NCBI GenBank assembly: GCA_041477795.1
Contig: JBGOUY010000147.1
Coordinates: 1 to 10,563, forward strand
From: DATFMP01 sp041477795
GTDB lineage: Bacteria > SAR324 > JACQKK01
Reading direction: 5' to 3'
DNA length: 10,563 nucleotides
Position numbers and translations under genes: made by a program. Under the pieces are notes generated by a model. The model did not search any database, was not told the origin of the DNA, and worked only from the letters and a program-made list of their open reading frames with translations. Numbering within the stretch: the stretch's first letter is position 1; the number at the start of each line of letters is the position of its first letter. Of the stretch, positions 1 through 6,827 are shown piece after piece.

Positions 1-1439
1 AAGATGGCGAACTTCACGCCGGCCTGGTTGAGCAGCTTCACCAGCGAGCGCGAGACCTTCTTGTTGCGGTCGTCGAAGCTACCCGAGCAGCCGACCCAGA
101 AGAGGTAGTCGATCGCCTCGTTCGATTCGGCCACCTGCGCCATGGTGCGGACGTTCAATCCCTCCGCCCAGGCCATGCGATCGTCGCCGGCGAAGTTCCA
201 CGGATTGCCGTTGCGCTCGATCCCGTTGAAGGCGTTCTGCACCTCCGCCGGAAAACTTCCTTCCATCAGCACGAGCTCCCGGCGCATGCCCACGATCTTG
301 TCGACGTACTCGATGAAGACCGGACACATCTCCTCGCAGGCGCGGCAGGTGGTGCAGCTCCACAGCGTGTCCAGCCGCACCACGTCCCCCACCAGCGCGC
401 GCGTGCCGCTGCTCTTGCCGGTGGCGCGGATGGAATCGGCCTCCGCCTCCAGGTGGTGGCGCAGGTCGTCGTTCATCCACTTGAGGGAGAGCGGCTTGCG
501 GGTGACGTAGGTGGGGCAGATGTCGTAGCAGCGGCCGCACTCGGTGCAGGTGTAGAGGTCGAGGCCCTGCTTCCAGGTGAGCTGCTCGATGCGCTCCACG
601 CCCAGCGCGCTCTGCTCCCAGAGCTGCTCGTTCTCCAGCTCCAGCAGCCTGGCCGGTGCGTGCGGATAGCCCAGCGAGCCAAAGAACACGTTGGGCAGCG
701 CGAAGATCACGTGAGCGTGCTTGCCGAGCGGCAGCAGGTTCAGGAACACCAGGATCACGCCGATGTGCAGCCAGTAGCCGAGCTGATACAGCCCCGCGTT
801 GATGCCCTGGCCCCACGGCGCGATCCACGCCGCCAGCAGCGCGGCGAAGGGCGCCCACTCCGGCTCCGCGCCAAAGCCGTGCCCGTACAGCAGCGGCAGG
901 TCGTGGCGCCAGATGCGCACCAGGTTGAACTTGGCCGCGTCGAACGCCAGGTCCGTGGCCACCACGCCCAGGATCAGGCAGAGGATCACGATGCCTTCGA
1001 TGTTGAGATCGAGCCGGCGCGGGCGGATCACGAGCCGCCGGTACAGCGCGATCGCGACCATGGCGAAGACCACCGCCTCGGTGAGGTCCTTGAGGGCCGT
1101 GTACAGGTAGGCGAGCAGCGAGCTGGAGTCGAGCAGCGGAATCAGCTCCTGGAAGCCGGGCCGGTAGGCGTCGCCGATCAGGACGATCTCGCGCAGCCCC
1201 AGCACCAGGAAGCCCCAGAAGATGAAGAAGTGCATGGCGCCCGCGGAGCGCTCCTTCTGGCGCGCCACCAGCTTGCTCTGCCCGAAGCCGATGCGGGCCA
1301 GCAGCCCCAGGCGCTGCCAGGGCCGGTCGATGCGGTTCTCCGGCGCCATGCGCGCCAGCAGCCGGATCTTGGTCACCATCGAATAGGTGAACACCAGCAG
1401 GGCGGCCAGCAGGGCCAGGGTCATCAGGTAGGCTTGCAT
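1..1439 (-). CDS. Membrane Fe-S oxidoreductase, HdrD-like, ETF-linked (3' end outside window)
   Basis: Predicted to take electrons from reduced EtfAB and pass them to membrane quinone (EMO / EtfAB:menaquinone oxidoreductase type). The ATG at 1439 has GGAG five bases upstream (1445-1448). The 479 visible residues begin with a hydrophobic part of about five or six membrane segments (around residues 3-22, 69-88, 112-140, 146-163, 218-240) resembling the nitrate reductase gamma / HdrE cytochrome b fold. H70, H225, H241 and H243 are candidate heme ligands. Two [4Fe-4S] motifs follow: C298, C301, C304, C308-P and C362, C365, C368, C372-P. A cysteine-rich (CCG/DUF224) domain begins near C451 (GCSGSFD) and is cut by the window edge. 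Family members are roughly 650-700 residues long, so the last third is missing. It lies 94 nt downstream of etfA in the same direction, which supports the ETF link. Lactate- or heterodisulfide-type relatives share the fold, so the substrate is inferred from the neighbours. Confidence 0.88.
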   Translation of the reverse strand, partial: MQAYLMTLALLAALLVFTYSMVTKIRLLARMAPENRIDRPWQRLGLLARIGFGQSKLVARQKERSAGAMHFFIFWGFLVLGLREIVLIGDAYRPGFQELIPLLDSSSLLAYLYTALKDLTEAVVFAMVAIALYRRLVIRPRRLDLNIEGIVILCLILGVVATDLAFDAAKFNLVRIWRHDLPLLYGHGFGAEPEWAPFAALLAAWIAPWGQGINAGLYQLGYWLHIGVILVFLNLLPLGKHAHVIFALPNVFFGSLGYPHAPARLLELENEQLWEQSALGVERIEQLTWKQGLDLYTCTECGRCYDICPTYVTRKPLSLKWMNDDLRHHLEAEADSIRATGKSSGTRALVGDVVRLDTLWSCTTCRACEEMCPVFIEYVDKIVGMRRELVLMEGSFPAEVQNAFNGIERNGNPWNFAGDDRMAWAEGLNVRTMAQVAESNEAIDYLFWVGCSGSFDDRNKKVSRSLVKLLNQAGVKFAI

Positions 1440-1444
1440 CGGCG

Positions 1445-1448
1445 CTCC
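1445..1448 (-). promoter_or_regulatory. Ribosome binding site of the Fe-S oxidoreductase
   Basis: GGAG on the minus strand, five bases before the ATG at 1439. It supports that start, which places the first membrane helix directly at the N terminus. Confidence 0.55.
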
Positions 1449-1533
1449 AGGGGAATCGACTGCGGATGCGGCAGTGCAGCGGGCTGCAGCCGTGGCATGG
1501 GCCTGCCGCCAGGGCTGCGGCTTCTCGCCTGCG

Positions 1534-2496
1534 CTAGGACTTGTGCTTCTTGATTTCCTCGATCAGCACCGGCACGACCTTGAACAGGTCGCCCACGATG
1601 CCGTAGTCGGCCACGGAGAAGATGGGCGCATCGGGGTCCTTGTTGACCGCGATGATGAGCTTGGAGCCGCTCATGCCGGCCAGGTGCTGGATGGCGCCGG
1701 AAATGCCCACGGAGAAGTAGACGTCCGGCGAGACGACGCGGCCGGTCTGGCCCACCTGCAGCTCGAAGGGCATCCAGCCGGAGTCCACCACTGCGCGCGA
1801 AGCGCCGTAGGCCGCGCCGAGCTGATCGGCGAGCGGCCGCACGAAGTCCACGCCCTCCGGCCCCTTCACGCCGCGCCCCACCGAGACGACGATGGCCGCA
1901 TCGCCCAGGTCCACGCGGCCGGTGTCCTCCTGCACCACCTCCTTGACCACCATCCGCCCGTCGCCGGGCGGGGCGGCCAGGCTCACCACCCGCGCCGGCT
2001 TGGGATCGGCCGGGGTGGCGTCGAACGCGCCGCTGCGCACGGTGATCACCTTCACGCCGGGCTTCTTGAGGCGCACCTTCTGGCGCACCTTGGTGGCCAT
2101 GGCCGGGCGCAGCACCTCCGCCACGTCGCCCTTGATTTCCACCGCCGCGCAGTCGCTCACGAAGGCGGCGTTCAGCCGGGCAGCCAGGGCCGGGCCCAGC
2201 GCCTTGCCCGTCTCCGAGGCGCTCAGCCAGACCATGTCCGGCTTGGCGCGGCCGGCCGCATCGGCCGCGGCGGCCAGATAGCGGTCCAGCGCGAAGTTGG
2301 CCAGCGCGGCGTCGTCCGCCACGTACACCGTGGCCGCGCCATGGCCCGCCAGCAGGTCCGCGTGCTGCTTGACGCCGGCGCCGATCAGCAGCGCCTCGGC
2401 GCCGTGACCATCGGCGCGCAGCTTGCTCAGCAGCTCCAGGGTCGGCTTGCGCACGGCCCCGCCTTTCACTTCCGCAACGACGAGTATCTTGCTCAT
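1534..2496 (-). CDS. etfA: Electron transfer flavoprotein, alpha subunit
   Basis: The FAD-carrying subunit of the soluble EtfAB heterodimer, which accepts electrons from acyl-CoA dehydrogenases. It has 320 residues, the normal length. The N-terminal domain starts MSKILVVAEV. The FAD domain has GRGV (207-210), SRAVVDSGW (233-241) and the EtfA signature across residues 257-315, with VGISGAIQHLAGM, AVNKDPDAPIF and VADYGIVGDLFKVVP. The ATG at 2496 is chosen because the family begins with exactly this strand. The frame stays open upstream to a TTG at 2565, but those 23 codons look unlike any EtfA. The ribosome binding site is weak (AAGAG about ten bases upstream). It is separated from etfB by 132 nt, unusually far for two subunits needed in equal amounts, and a terminator-like element lies in that gap. 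Whether this ETF bifurcates electrons cannot be settled by eye; the partner being a quinone-type oxidoreductase argues for a non-bifurcating role. Confidence 0.96.
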   Translation of the reverse strand: MSKILVVAEVKGGAVRKPTLELLSKLRADGHGAEALLIGAGVKQHADLLAGHGAATVYVADDAALANFALDRYLAAAADAAGRAKPDMVWLSASETGKALGPALAARLNAAFVSDCAAVEIKGDVAEVLRPAMATKVRQKVRLKKPGVKVITVRSGAFDATPADPKPARVVSLAAPPGDGRMVVKEVVQEDTGRVDLGDAAIVVSVGRGVKGPEGVDFVRPLADQLGAAYGASRAVVDSGWMPFELQVGQTGRVVSPDVYFSVGISGAIQHLAGMSGSKLIIAVNKDPDAPIFSVADYGIVGDLFKVVPVLIEEIKKHKS

Positions 2497-2566
2497 GAGA
2501 ATCCGGCTCTTGAGAAACGGTTCGCTCCCGCGGGATCGCAGGGTCGTGGACGGCGCGCGCGACAAT

Positions 2567-2594
2567 GTCCGTCAGAAAAAAAAGTCCGTCAGAA
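2567..2594. repeat. Direct repeat of 11 bp around the A8/T8 tract
   Basis: GTCCGTCAGAA occurs at 2567-2577 and again at 2584-2594, a period of 17 bp, with the A8 run between and overlapping the copies. It looks like a small local duplication, and it supplies the right arm of the hairpin described for 2576-2612. Confidence 0.7.
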
Positions 2595-2612
2595 GATCTG
2601 CGCGGCGCGGAC
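2576..2612 (-). terminator. Terminator/attenuator-like hairpin with U8 tract between etfB and etfA
   Basis: Read on the minus strand, GTCCG (2612-2608) pairs with CGGAC (2588-2584), directly followed by eight T residues (2583-2576). Inside the loop a second short stem forms, CAGA-TCT-TCTG. A G/C-rich bulge separates the two stems, so the hairpin is imperfect. The layout is that of a Rho-independent terminator or attenuator, but it sits between two genes expected to be cotranscribed. It may be a partial terminator, an mRNA-processing end or chance. Confidence 0.4.
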
Positions 2613-2628
2613 GGGCCGGCGGGTGCGC

Positions 2629-3414
2629 TCAGGCGAAGATCTTGGCCTCGTTGGCCAGCAGCTCCACCACCTTGCGCGTGATCTCCTCCGGGTCGCCCTC
2701 GAATTTCTGTCCGGCGGCGCGCTGCGGCGGCGGGCTGAACTCGACGATCTCGATGCCCGCGCCCGCGGCGCCCACCTGGCCGGGGTCGATCCCCAGGGCG
2801 GCCAGCGTGAGCACCTCCATGGGCTTCTTCTTGGCCTGCATGATCCCGCGCAGGGAGGCGAGGCGCGGCTCGTTGAGGCTGTCGTTGGCGGTGAGCAGGG
2901 CCGGCAGCTTGACCTCGATCACCTCGGCGCCCGCATCGCCCTTGCGCTTGAGGGAGAGCGTCGCGCCGGCCTTGGGCTCGATGTGGATCACGTTGACACA
3001 GAGCGGTACGCCCAGCAGCTCGGCCAGCGCGGCGCCCGTGGCGCCCATGTCCGTGTCCTGGGCCTGCCGCCCCGTGATCACCAGGTCGAACGGCCCGCGC
3101 TGGATCACCTTGGCCAGGATGCGGGCCAGGCCGGCGGCGTCGGAGCCCAGCGCCGCGGGGTCGTTCACGTGCACGCCCTTGTCCGCGCCCATCGCCAGCG
3201 CCTTGCGCAGGGCCTCGCCGGCGCGCTCCGGGCCGATGGTGACGGCCGTGACCTCGCCGCCGTTGGCCTCCTTGAGCTGCAGCGCCGCCTCCAGGGCGTT
3301 CTCGTCCCACTTGCTCAGGATGTAGTTGAGGCCGTCCTCCACGATCTTGCCGTCACGGACGCGGATGTTCAGCTCCACGTCGATCACGGACTTGACGGGC
3401 ACGACAATGTTCAA
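2629..3414 (-). CDS. etfB: Electron transfer flavoprotein, beta subunit
   Basis: The AMP-binding subunit of EtfAB that docks with dehydrogenases. It has 261 residues, normal for the family. It begins MNIVVPVKSVID, close to the classical EtfB N terminus. The nucleotide loop GRQAQDTDMGATG lies at 115-127. The EtfB signature covers about residues 168-192, with VKLPALLTANDSLNEPRL followed by ASLRGIM, the recognition-loop region. The start codon is TTG at 3414 rather than ATG. It is favoured because the conserved N terminus begins exactly there and AGAGGGAGG lies five bases upstream; the next in-frame ATG is far inside the domain. It is the first gene of the etfB-etfA-oxidoreductase set and lies 201 nt after the CPBP protease gene, so it may have its own promoter in that gap. 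Confidence 0.96.
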   Translation of the reverse strand: MNIVVPVKSVIDVELNIRVRDGKIVEDGLNYILSKWDENALEAALQLKEANGGEVTAVTIGPERAGEALRKALAMGADKGVHVNDPAALGSDAAGLARILAKVIQRGPFDLVITGRQAQDTDMGATGAALAELLGVPLCVNVIHIEPKAGATLSLKRKGDAGAEVIEVKLPALLTANDSLNEPRLASLRGIMQAKKKPMEVLTLAALGIDPGQVGAAGAGIEIVEFSPPPQRAAGQKFEGDPEEITRKVVELLANEAKIFA

Positions 3415-3419
3415 TGGGT

Positions 3420-3428
3420 CCTCCCTCT
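3420..3428 (-). promoter_or_regulatory. Strong ribosome binding site of etfB that decides its TTG start
   Basis: AGAGGGAGG on the minus strand with a five-base spacer to the TTG at 3414. It is the best Shine-Dalgarno match in the window. A strong site commonly offsets a weak start codon. Confidence 0.75.
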
Positions 3429-3496
3429 GGAATGGGGTGGCGCCGCTTCCTCCCCGGGAACTCGCCCCGCGTCGCTGCCTTCATCGGTCTGCCGCA

Positions 3497-3525
3497 TCAT
3501 TAACGAAATCAGCGGGGATGTTCAA
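3497..3525 (-). promoter_or_regulatory. Candidate sigma70-like promoter upstream of etfB
   Basis: The only AT-richer stretch in the 201-nt gap 3415-3615. On the minus strand, TTGAAC (3525-3520) matches the -35 consensus at four of six positions. A -10 candidate is TAATGA at 17 bp spacing, or GTTAAT at 15 bp spacing with four of six matches. Neither combination is good in both sequence and spacing. The rest of the gap is GC-rich with no other signal seen. Confidence 0.28.
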
Positions 3526-3615
3526 GGCGAGCCAGCGGCGCGGCGGGCGGCGACGACGCCCGGCGCTGCGGCTCCCTGTCGCACGACGGCCGGCGGCGGG
3601 GCGCCATCACCTCGT

Positions 3616-4440
3616 CTACAGCCAGCCCGGGAAGGTCTCCGCGATGCGCGGCCCCAGCAGCAGTACGGGCAGCAGGGCGGTGAAGTTGAAGCCCATGTGG
3701 AAGATCACCGCGGGCCAGAGGGAATCGCTCACCTCGCGCAGCCAGGCCAGCAGGTAGCCCACCAGGGAGATGGCGACCAGCGCCGGTAGGTAGCCGCCGG
3801 TCTGCACGGCGTGCAGCCCGGCGAAGAGCACCGTGACCAGCAGGGCCGCGGGGACGAACGAGAGCCGGCGGCGCAGGGCGGGCAGCAGGATGCCGCGGAA
3901 GAGCGCCTCCTCCAGGAACGGCGCCATGATCACGGCCATCAGGAACAGCACCGCCACGGCCCAGCGGCCGTAGGCCACGAAGCGCAGCATGGGGTTGGCC
4001 AGCTCGTGCGGCGGCGGCAGCAATGCGCCCAGCACCACGCCCACGGCCTGCAGGCACATGCCGGCCAGGAACAGGCGCCCCACGCGGAAGCGGCGCAGGC
4101 GCTGCAGGTGCAGCGCGGCCAGCACGCCCATGCGGTGCCGCCGCGTCAGCAGCCAAAACGCCGCCAGCCAGCCCACCGCGTGCGACACGCCGATCACCAG
4201 GGGCAGCACGAACTTGAGCAGGCGGAACTCCGCCTCCGCAGCGCTCAGCCCGGGCGGCAACTGCATGCTGAGCAGCGCCGAGGAGGCCAGCGAGGCGATG
4301 GGCTGCGAGACGGCGAAGAGCGCCACCACCAGCAGCGCCTCCCACACCTTCCACGGCGGGAAGGGGCGCGGCTGAGGGCGCAGGGGCGGCGAGAAGAAGT
4401 AGCCCCCCTGGGGAAGGGAGCGCGAGCCTGGTTCAGTCAC
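3616..4440 (-). CDS. CPBP family intramembrane glutamic endopeptidase
   Basis: A multi-pass membrane protein of the CPBP (Rce1/Abi) family, members of which cleave substrates within the membrane; the substrate here is unknown. It has 274 residues. The conserved motifs are present and in order: EExxxR as E177, E178 and R182 (FLEEALFRG), FxxxH ending at H210 (FAGLH), and HxxxN as H248 and N252 (HMGFNF). All predicted catalytic residues are therefore intact. Hydrophobic segments begin near residue 35, after a proline-rich cytosolic N terminus. The start is GTG at 4440, inside the last codons of the upstream CoA-transferase (8-nt overlap, 4433-4440), with GGTGA just upstream, so translation is probably coupled. 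In bacteria such proteins serve in bacteriocin immunity, maturation or surface-protein anchoring; nothing here selects among these. The pairing with a CoA-transferase may reflect genome packing rather than function. Confidence 0.9.
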   Translation of the reverse strand: MTEPGSRSLPQGGYFFSPPLRPQPRPFPPWKVWEALLVVALFAVSQPIASLASSALLSMQLPPGLSAAEAEFRLLKFVLPLVIGVSHAVGWLAAFWLLTRRHRMGVLAALHLQRLRRFRVGRLFLAGMCLQAVGVVLGALLPPPHELANPMLRFVAYGRWAVAVLFLMAVIMAPFLEEALFRGILLPALRRRLSFVPAALLVTVLFAGLHAVQTGGYLPALVAISLVGYLLAWLREVSDSLWPAVIFHMGFNFTALLPVLLLGPRIAETFPGWL

Positions 4441-5632
4441 CGTTCACCGCACCCTGTGAGAGGAGGGCCGCGATGCGGGCCTCGTCGTAGCCCAGGTCGG
4501 CCAGCACCTCGCGCGTGTGCTCGCCCAGCCGGGGCGCGCGCCGGCGCACCTGCCCGGGCCGGCCGTCCAGGAAGAAGGGGAGATTGGCGAAGCGCAGCGG
4601 GCCGTAGTCCGGCTCGTCCAGCTCGGCCAGCGCGCCGATGGCCTGCACCTGCCCGTCCGCCAGCATCTGCTCCAGGCTGTTGACCGGCGCGCAGGGGACG
4701 CCGGCCGCGCGCAGCGGCCCCAGCAGCTCCGCGTTGCTGCGCCGCCCGATCGTCTCGATCAGCAGCGGCAGCAGCGCCTCGCGATGCTCCACGCGCGCCT
4801 GGTTGCTCTTGAAGCGCGGGTCGGCCAGCAGCGCCTCCAGGCCCAGGGTGCGGCAGAGGCGCTCCCACAGGTTCTGGTTGGCCGCCGCCACGAAGATGTT
4901 GCCGTCCGCCGTGCGGAAGGCCTGATAGGGCACCACGGCAGGATGGGCCGTGCCGATGCGGCGCGGCACCACCCCATCCTGGAAGTAGCTGGAGACCTGC
5001 ACCGTCATCAGCCCCATCGCCGTCTGCAGCAGGGACGCCTCCGCGCGGCAGCCCTCGCCCGTGCGCTCGCGGCGGAACAGCGCGCTGACGGTGGCCAGCG
5101 CCGCGGTGATGCCCGTGCTCATGTCCAGAAACGACACGCCGCAGCGCGCCGGCGGGCCATCGGGGAAGCCCGTCATGTCCATCACGCCCGTATAGGCCTG
5201 CACCAGCGCCTCGTAGCCCGGGTCGGAGGCCTTGGGGCCCGTGCGGCCGAAGGCGGAAATGGAGGTATAGACCAGGCGCGGATTGAGGCCGTGCAGCGTG
5301 TCGTAGTCCAGGCCGAACCGCTCCATGGTGCCGGTCTTGAAGTTCTCCACCAGCACGTCGCTGCGGGCGGCAAGGTCCTTCACGACGGCCACGCCCTCGG
5401 GCGACTTGAGATCGAGGACGATGCCGCGCTTGTTGAGGTTCATGCCCAGGTACGGGCTGCCCAGGTCGCGCCCGAGGGGGGGCCAGGTGCGCGATTCGTC
5501 CCCGCCCTGCTCCTCCACCTTGATCACCTCCGCGCCCAGCATGGACAGCAGGAGGGCACAGTAGGGGCCGGCGAGCACGCGCGAAAGATCGAGCACGCGG
5601 ATGCCCGCAAGCGGCAAAGCCTGAGCGTTCAT
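4433..5632 (-). CDS. CaiB/BaiF family (family III) CoA-transferase
   Basis: Transfers CoA between an acyl-CoA and a free carboxylic acid through an aspartyl-CoA intermediate; family members include formyl-CoA, carnitine-CoA and benzylsuccinate CoA-transferases. It has 399 residues, typical for the family. The N-terminal Rossmann part contains GIRVLDLSRVLAGPYC and LGAEVIKVE (about residues 10-41). LNKRGIVLDLK, ENFKTGTMERFGLDY and SISAFGRTGP follow in the usual order. The nucleophilic aspartate is D170 (SFLDMSTG). The C-terminal return domain contains PRFKSNQARVEHR and AAGVPCAPVNS. The ATG at 5632 is supported by the family N terminus and by AGGA about nine bases upstream. It ends inside the CPBP protease gene. 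The substrate cannot be read from sequence. Two genes downstream lies an ETF module, which fits a role in activating a carboxylic acid for beta-oxidation-type degradation (inference). Confidence 0.95.
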   Translation of the reverse strand: MNAQALPLAGIRVLDLSRVLAGPYCALLLSMLGAEVIKVEEQGGDESRTWPPLGRDLGSPYLGMNLNKRGIVLDLKSPEGVAVVKDLAARSDVLVENFKTGTMERFGLDYDTLHGLNPRLVYTSISAFGRTGPKASDPGYEALVQAYTGVMDMTGFPDGPPARCGVSFLDMSTGITAALATVSALFRRERTGEGCRAEASLLQTAMGLMTVQVSSYFQDGVVPRRIGTAHPAVVPYQAFRTADGNIFVAAANQNLWERLCRTLGLEALLADPRFKSNQARVEHREALLPLLIETIGRRSNAELLGPLRAAGVPCAPVNSLEQMLADGQVQAIGALAELDEPDYGPLRFANLPFFLDGRPGQVRRRAPRLGEHTREVLADLGYDEARIAALLSQGAVNGD

Positions 5633-5920
5633 GGTGTGGCGTCCTGGTCGCGGGCAGCGGCGGCACGCGCTGCCGGAATGCGGGTGGCCATCGGACGGGC
5701 CGGCCCTGCTGCGGGCAGCCCCGGTGGGAAGGGCCGCCGGGCCCGGCGCCCCCGTCCCCCGAATCGGAATGCACCACCTGTAACGGGCCTGCTCGTGAAG
5801 CGCAAGGCGGGGCCCGGCGCCGCGCGGCGGACGCTCGGATGCACGGTCAGACGCACGGTCGGGGGCGCGAGCAGGGGCAGACGGCCGGCGGGACGCGCGG
5901 CGGACGGCCGCGGCACGGCG
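5633..5920. other. Intergenic stretch of 288 nt, GC-rich
   Basis: Lies between the J-like/HTH gene and the CoA-transferase gene. It holds an 8-bp direct repeat GCACGGTC at 5841-5848 and 5853-5860 (12-bp period), which could be an operator or chance. An AT-richer spot near 5758-5780 shows no promoter good enough to call. No hairpin with a T tract was found that would end the upstream transcript. A minus-strand open frame (5629-5916) fills the region but looks noncoding. Confidence 0.5.
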
Positions 5921-6775
5921 CTAGACGTGGCGACTGCCCTTGTAATGGGTCATGTAGTCCTCCGCCACGCGCTGGGGCGGCAGGTCGAGCATGCCCGCGA
6001 TCATGATCACGAAGCCCTTCACGTACACCGGGGCGGGCAGGAAGGTGAACTGCTCCTCCTCCAGGTACTCGATGTAGGTCTTGCGGATCTTCGTCCGCTC
6101 GGCGATGTCCTCCAGCGACAGGCCGCGCATCTGGCGGATCTTCTTGAGCACTTGGCCGGTGAAGCAGGAGACGGTCTGGATGTACTTTTCGGCGGCCTCG
6201 TCGTGCCGCTCGGGCGGCGGGCGGCGCTCGGGCGGCACGTCGCGGGGCGTGTCCCCGGCCGCTTCGCGGGGCGCGTCGCGCGCGGGCTCGCGCGGCATCT
6301 CGCGCGGCATCTCACGGGGGGCTTCCCGCGCGCCGGCGCGGCTGCCGTCGCCTGGGGCTTCACGGGCAGCCTCGCGCAGCGGCTCCCGAGGCGCGTCGCG
6401 CGGCGGGCGCGGCGGCGGGGGCTTGAAGGCGCCGGCCGGGCGCGCCCGGGCCGGGCCGGACGGCGTGCGCAGCGCCTGCATCCGGGCCGCGAGCGGCGGC
6501 CGCTGGTCGCGCGGGCTGCCGCCTTCGCGCTCCAGGGACTCCAGGAACCCATCGTACTCGCGCCGCAGCTCCGGATTGAACAGCGTCTCGTAGGCGCGCG
6601 AGATCAGCGCCAGGATCTCCTGGTTCTCCTCGTCGGTGAACAGGGAGTAGGTGGCGAGGGAATTCTCCTGGAAGGCGTGCTTGGCCACCTCGTAGGCGTT
6701 GCGAATCTCTTCCGGGGAAGCGCTGTGAGCCACGCCCAAGATCTCGTAGTAGTTTTGGGACTTGAGGGACTTCAT
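5921..6775 (-). CDS. J-like domain (HPD lost) fused to RodZ-type helix-turn-helix
   Basis: A 284-residue soluble protein in three parts. Residues 8-76 align with a DnaJ J domain: YYEILGV (9-15), EIRNAY (23-28), then ISRAYETLFNPELRREYD (58-75). The HPD tripeptide that activates Hsp70 is replaced by Q36-E37-N38, so it should not act as a normal co-chaperone. Residues about 80-195 are a disordered Arg/Pro/Glu/Asp-rich linker with degenerate xPRE/xPRD units. Residues about 209-275 match the RodZ N-terminal HTH (HTH_25), with GLSLEDIAERTKIRKTYIEYLEE and then LPAPVYVKGFV; no transmembrane helix follows, unlike RodZ. The ATG at 6775 is chosen because the J-like fold starts eight residues later and a purine-rich GGTGGGAA precedes it; in-frame ATGs at 6790 and 6811 are possible. 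The gene begins 52 nt after the MinD-like ATPase gene, so the two are probably cotranscribed and may interact. The HTH could bind DNA, or a protein as in RodZ-MreB. Confidence 0.85.
   Translation of the reverse strand: MKSLKSQNYYEILGVAHSASPEEIRNAYEVAKHAFQENSLATYSLFTDEENQEILALISRAYETLFNPELRREYDGFLESLEREGGSPRDQRPPLAARMQALRTPSGPARARPAGAFKPPPPRPPRDAPREPLREAAREAPGDGSRAGAREAPREMPREMPREPARDAPREAAGDTPRDVPPERRPPPERHDEAAEKYIQTVSCFTGQVLKKIRQMRGLSLEDIAERTKIRKTYIEYLEEEQFTFLPAPVYVKGFVIMIAGMLDLPPQRVAEDYMTHYKGSRHV
6206..6415 (-). repeat. Degenerate 12-bp (four-residue) repeats in the J-like/HTH linker
   Basis: Codes for a run of PRD/PRE tetrapeptide variants. A perfect tandem 12-bp copy lies at 6289-6300 and 6301-6312 (MPRE-MPRE). 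The rest is degenerate but keeps the charge pattern of alternating Arg and Glu/Asp with Pro. Length variation between strains is likely. Confidence 0.6.
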
Positions 6776-6827
6776 CGCTTCCCACCCCATCCGGGTTCGG
6801 GCCGCCCCCAACGATCGGGGCTGGAAC

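Noticed and set aside
453..1553. Plus-strand open frame of 366 codons
   Set aside because: Antisense to the Fe-S oxidoreductase, whose cysteine motifs and membrane segments show clearly on the minus strand.
2497..2565. N-terminal extension of etfA from a TTG at 2565
   Set aside because: The 23 extra residues are unlike any EtfA, and the ATG at 2496 gives the standard N terminus.
1474..3789. Plus-strand open frame of 771 codons
   Set aside because: Lies opposite etfA, etfB and the end of the CPBP gene. The product is rich in His, Arg, Gln and Ala with no recognisable domain, as expected from the antisense of GC-rich codons.
5629..5916. Small minus-strand frame whose stop overlaps the CoA-transferase start as ATGA
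   Set aside because: The ATGA overlap is attractive, but the 95-residue product is mostly Arg, Pro and Ala with no fold or motif and no clear ribosome binding site. It looks like noncoding GC-rich DNA.
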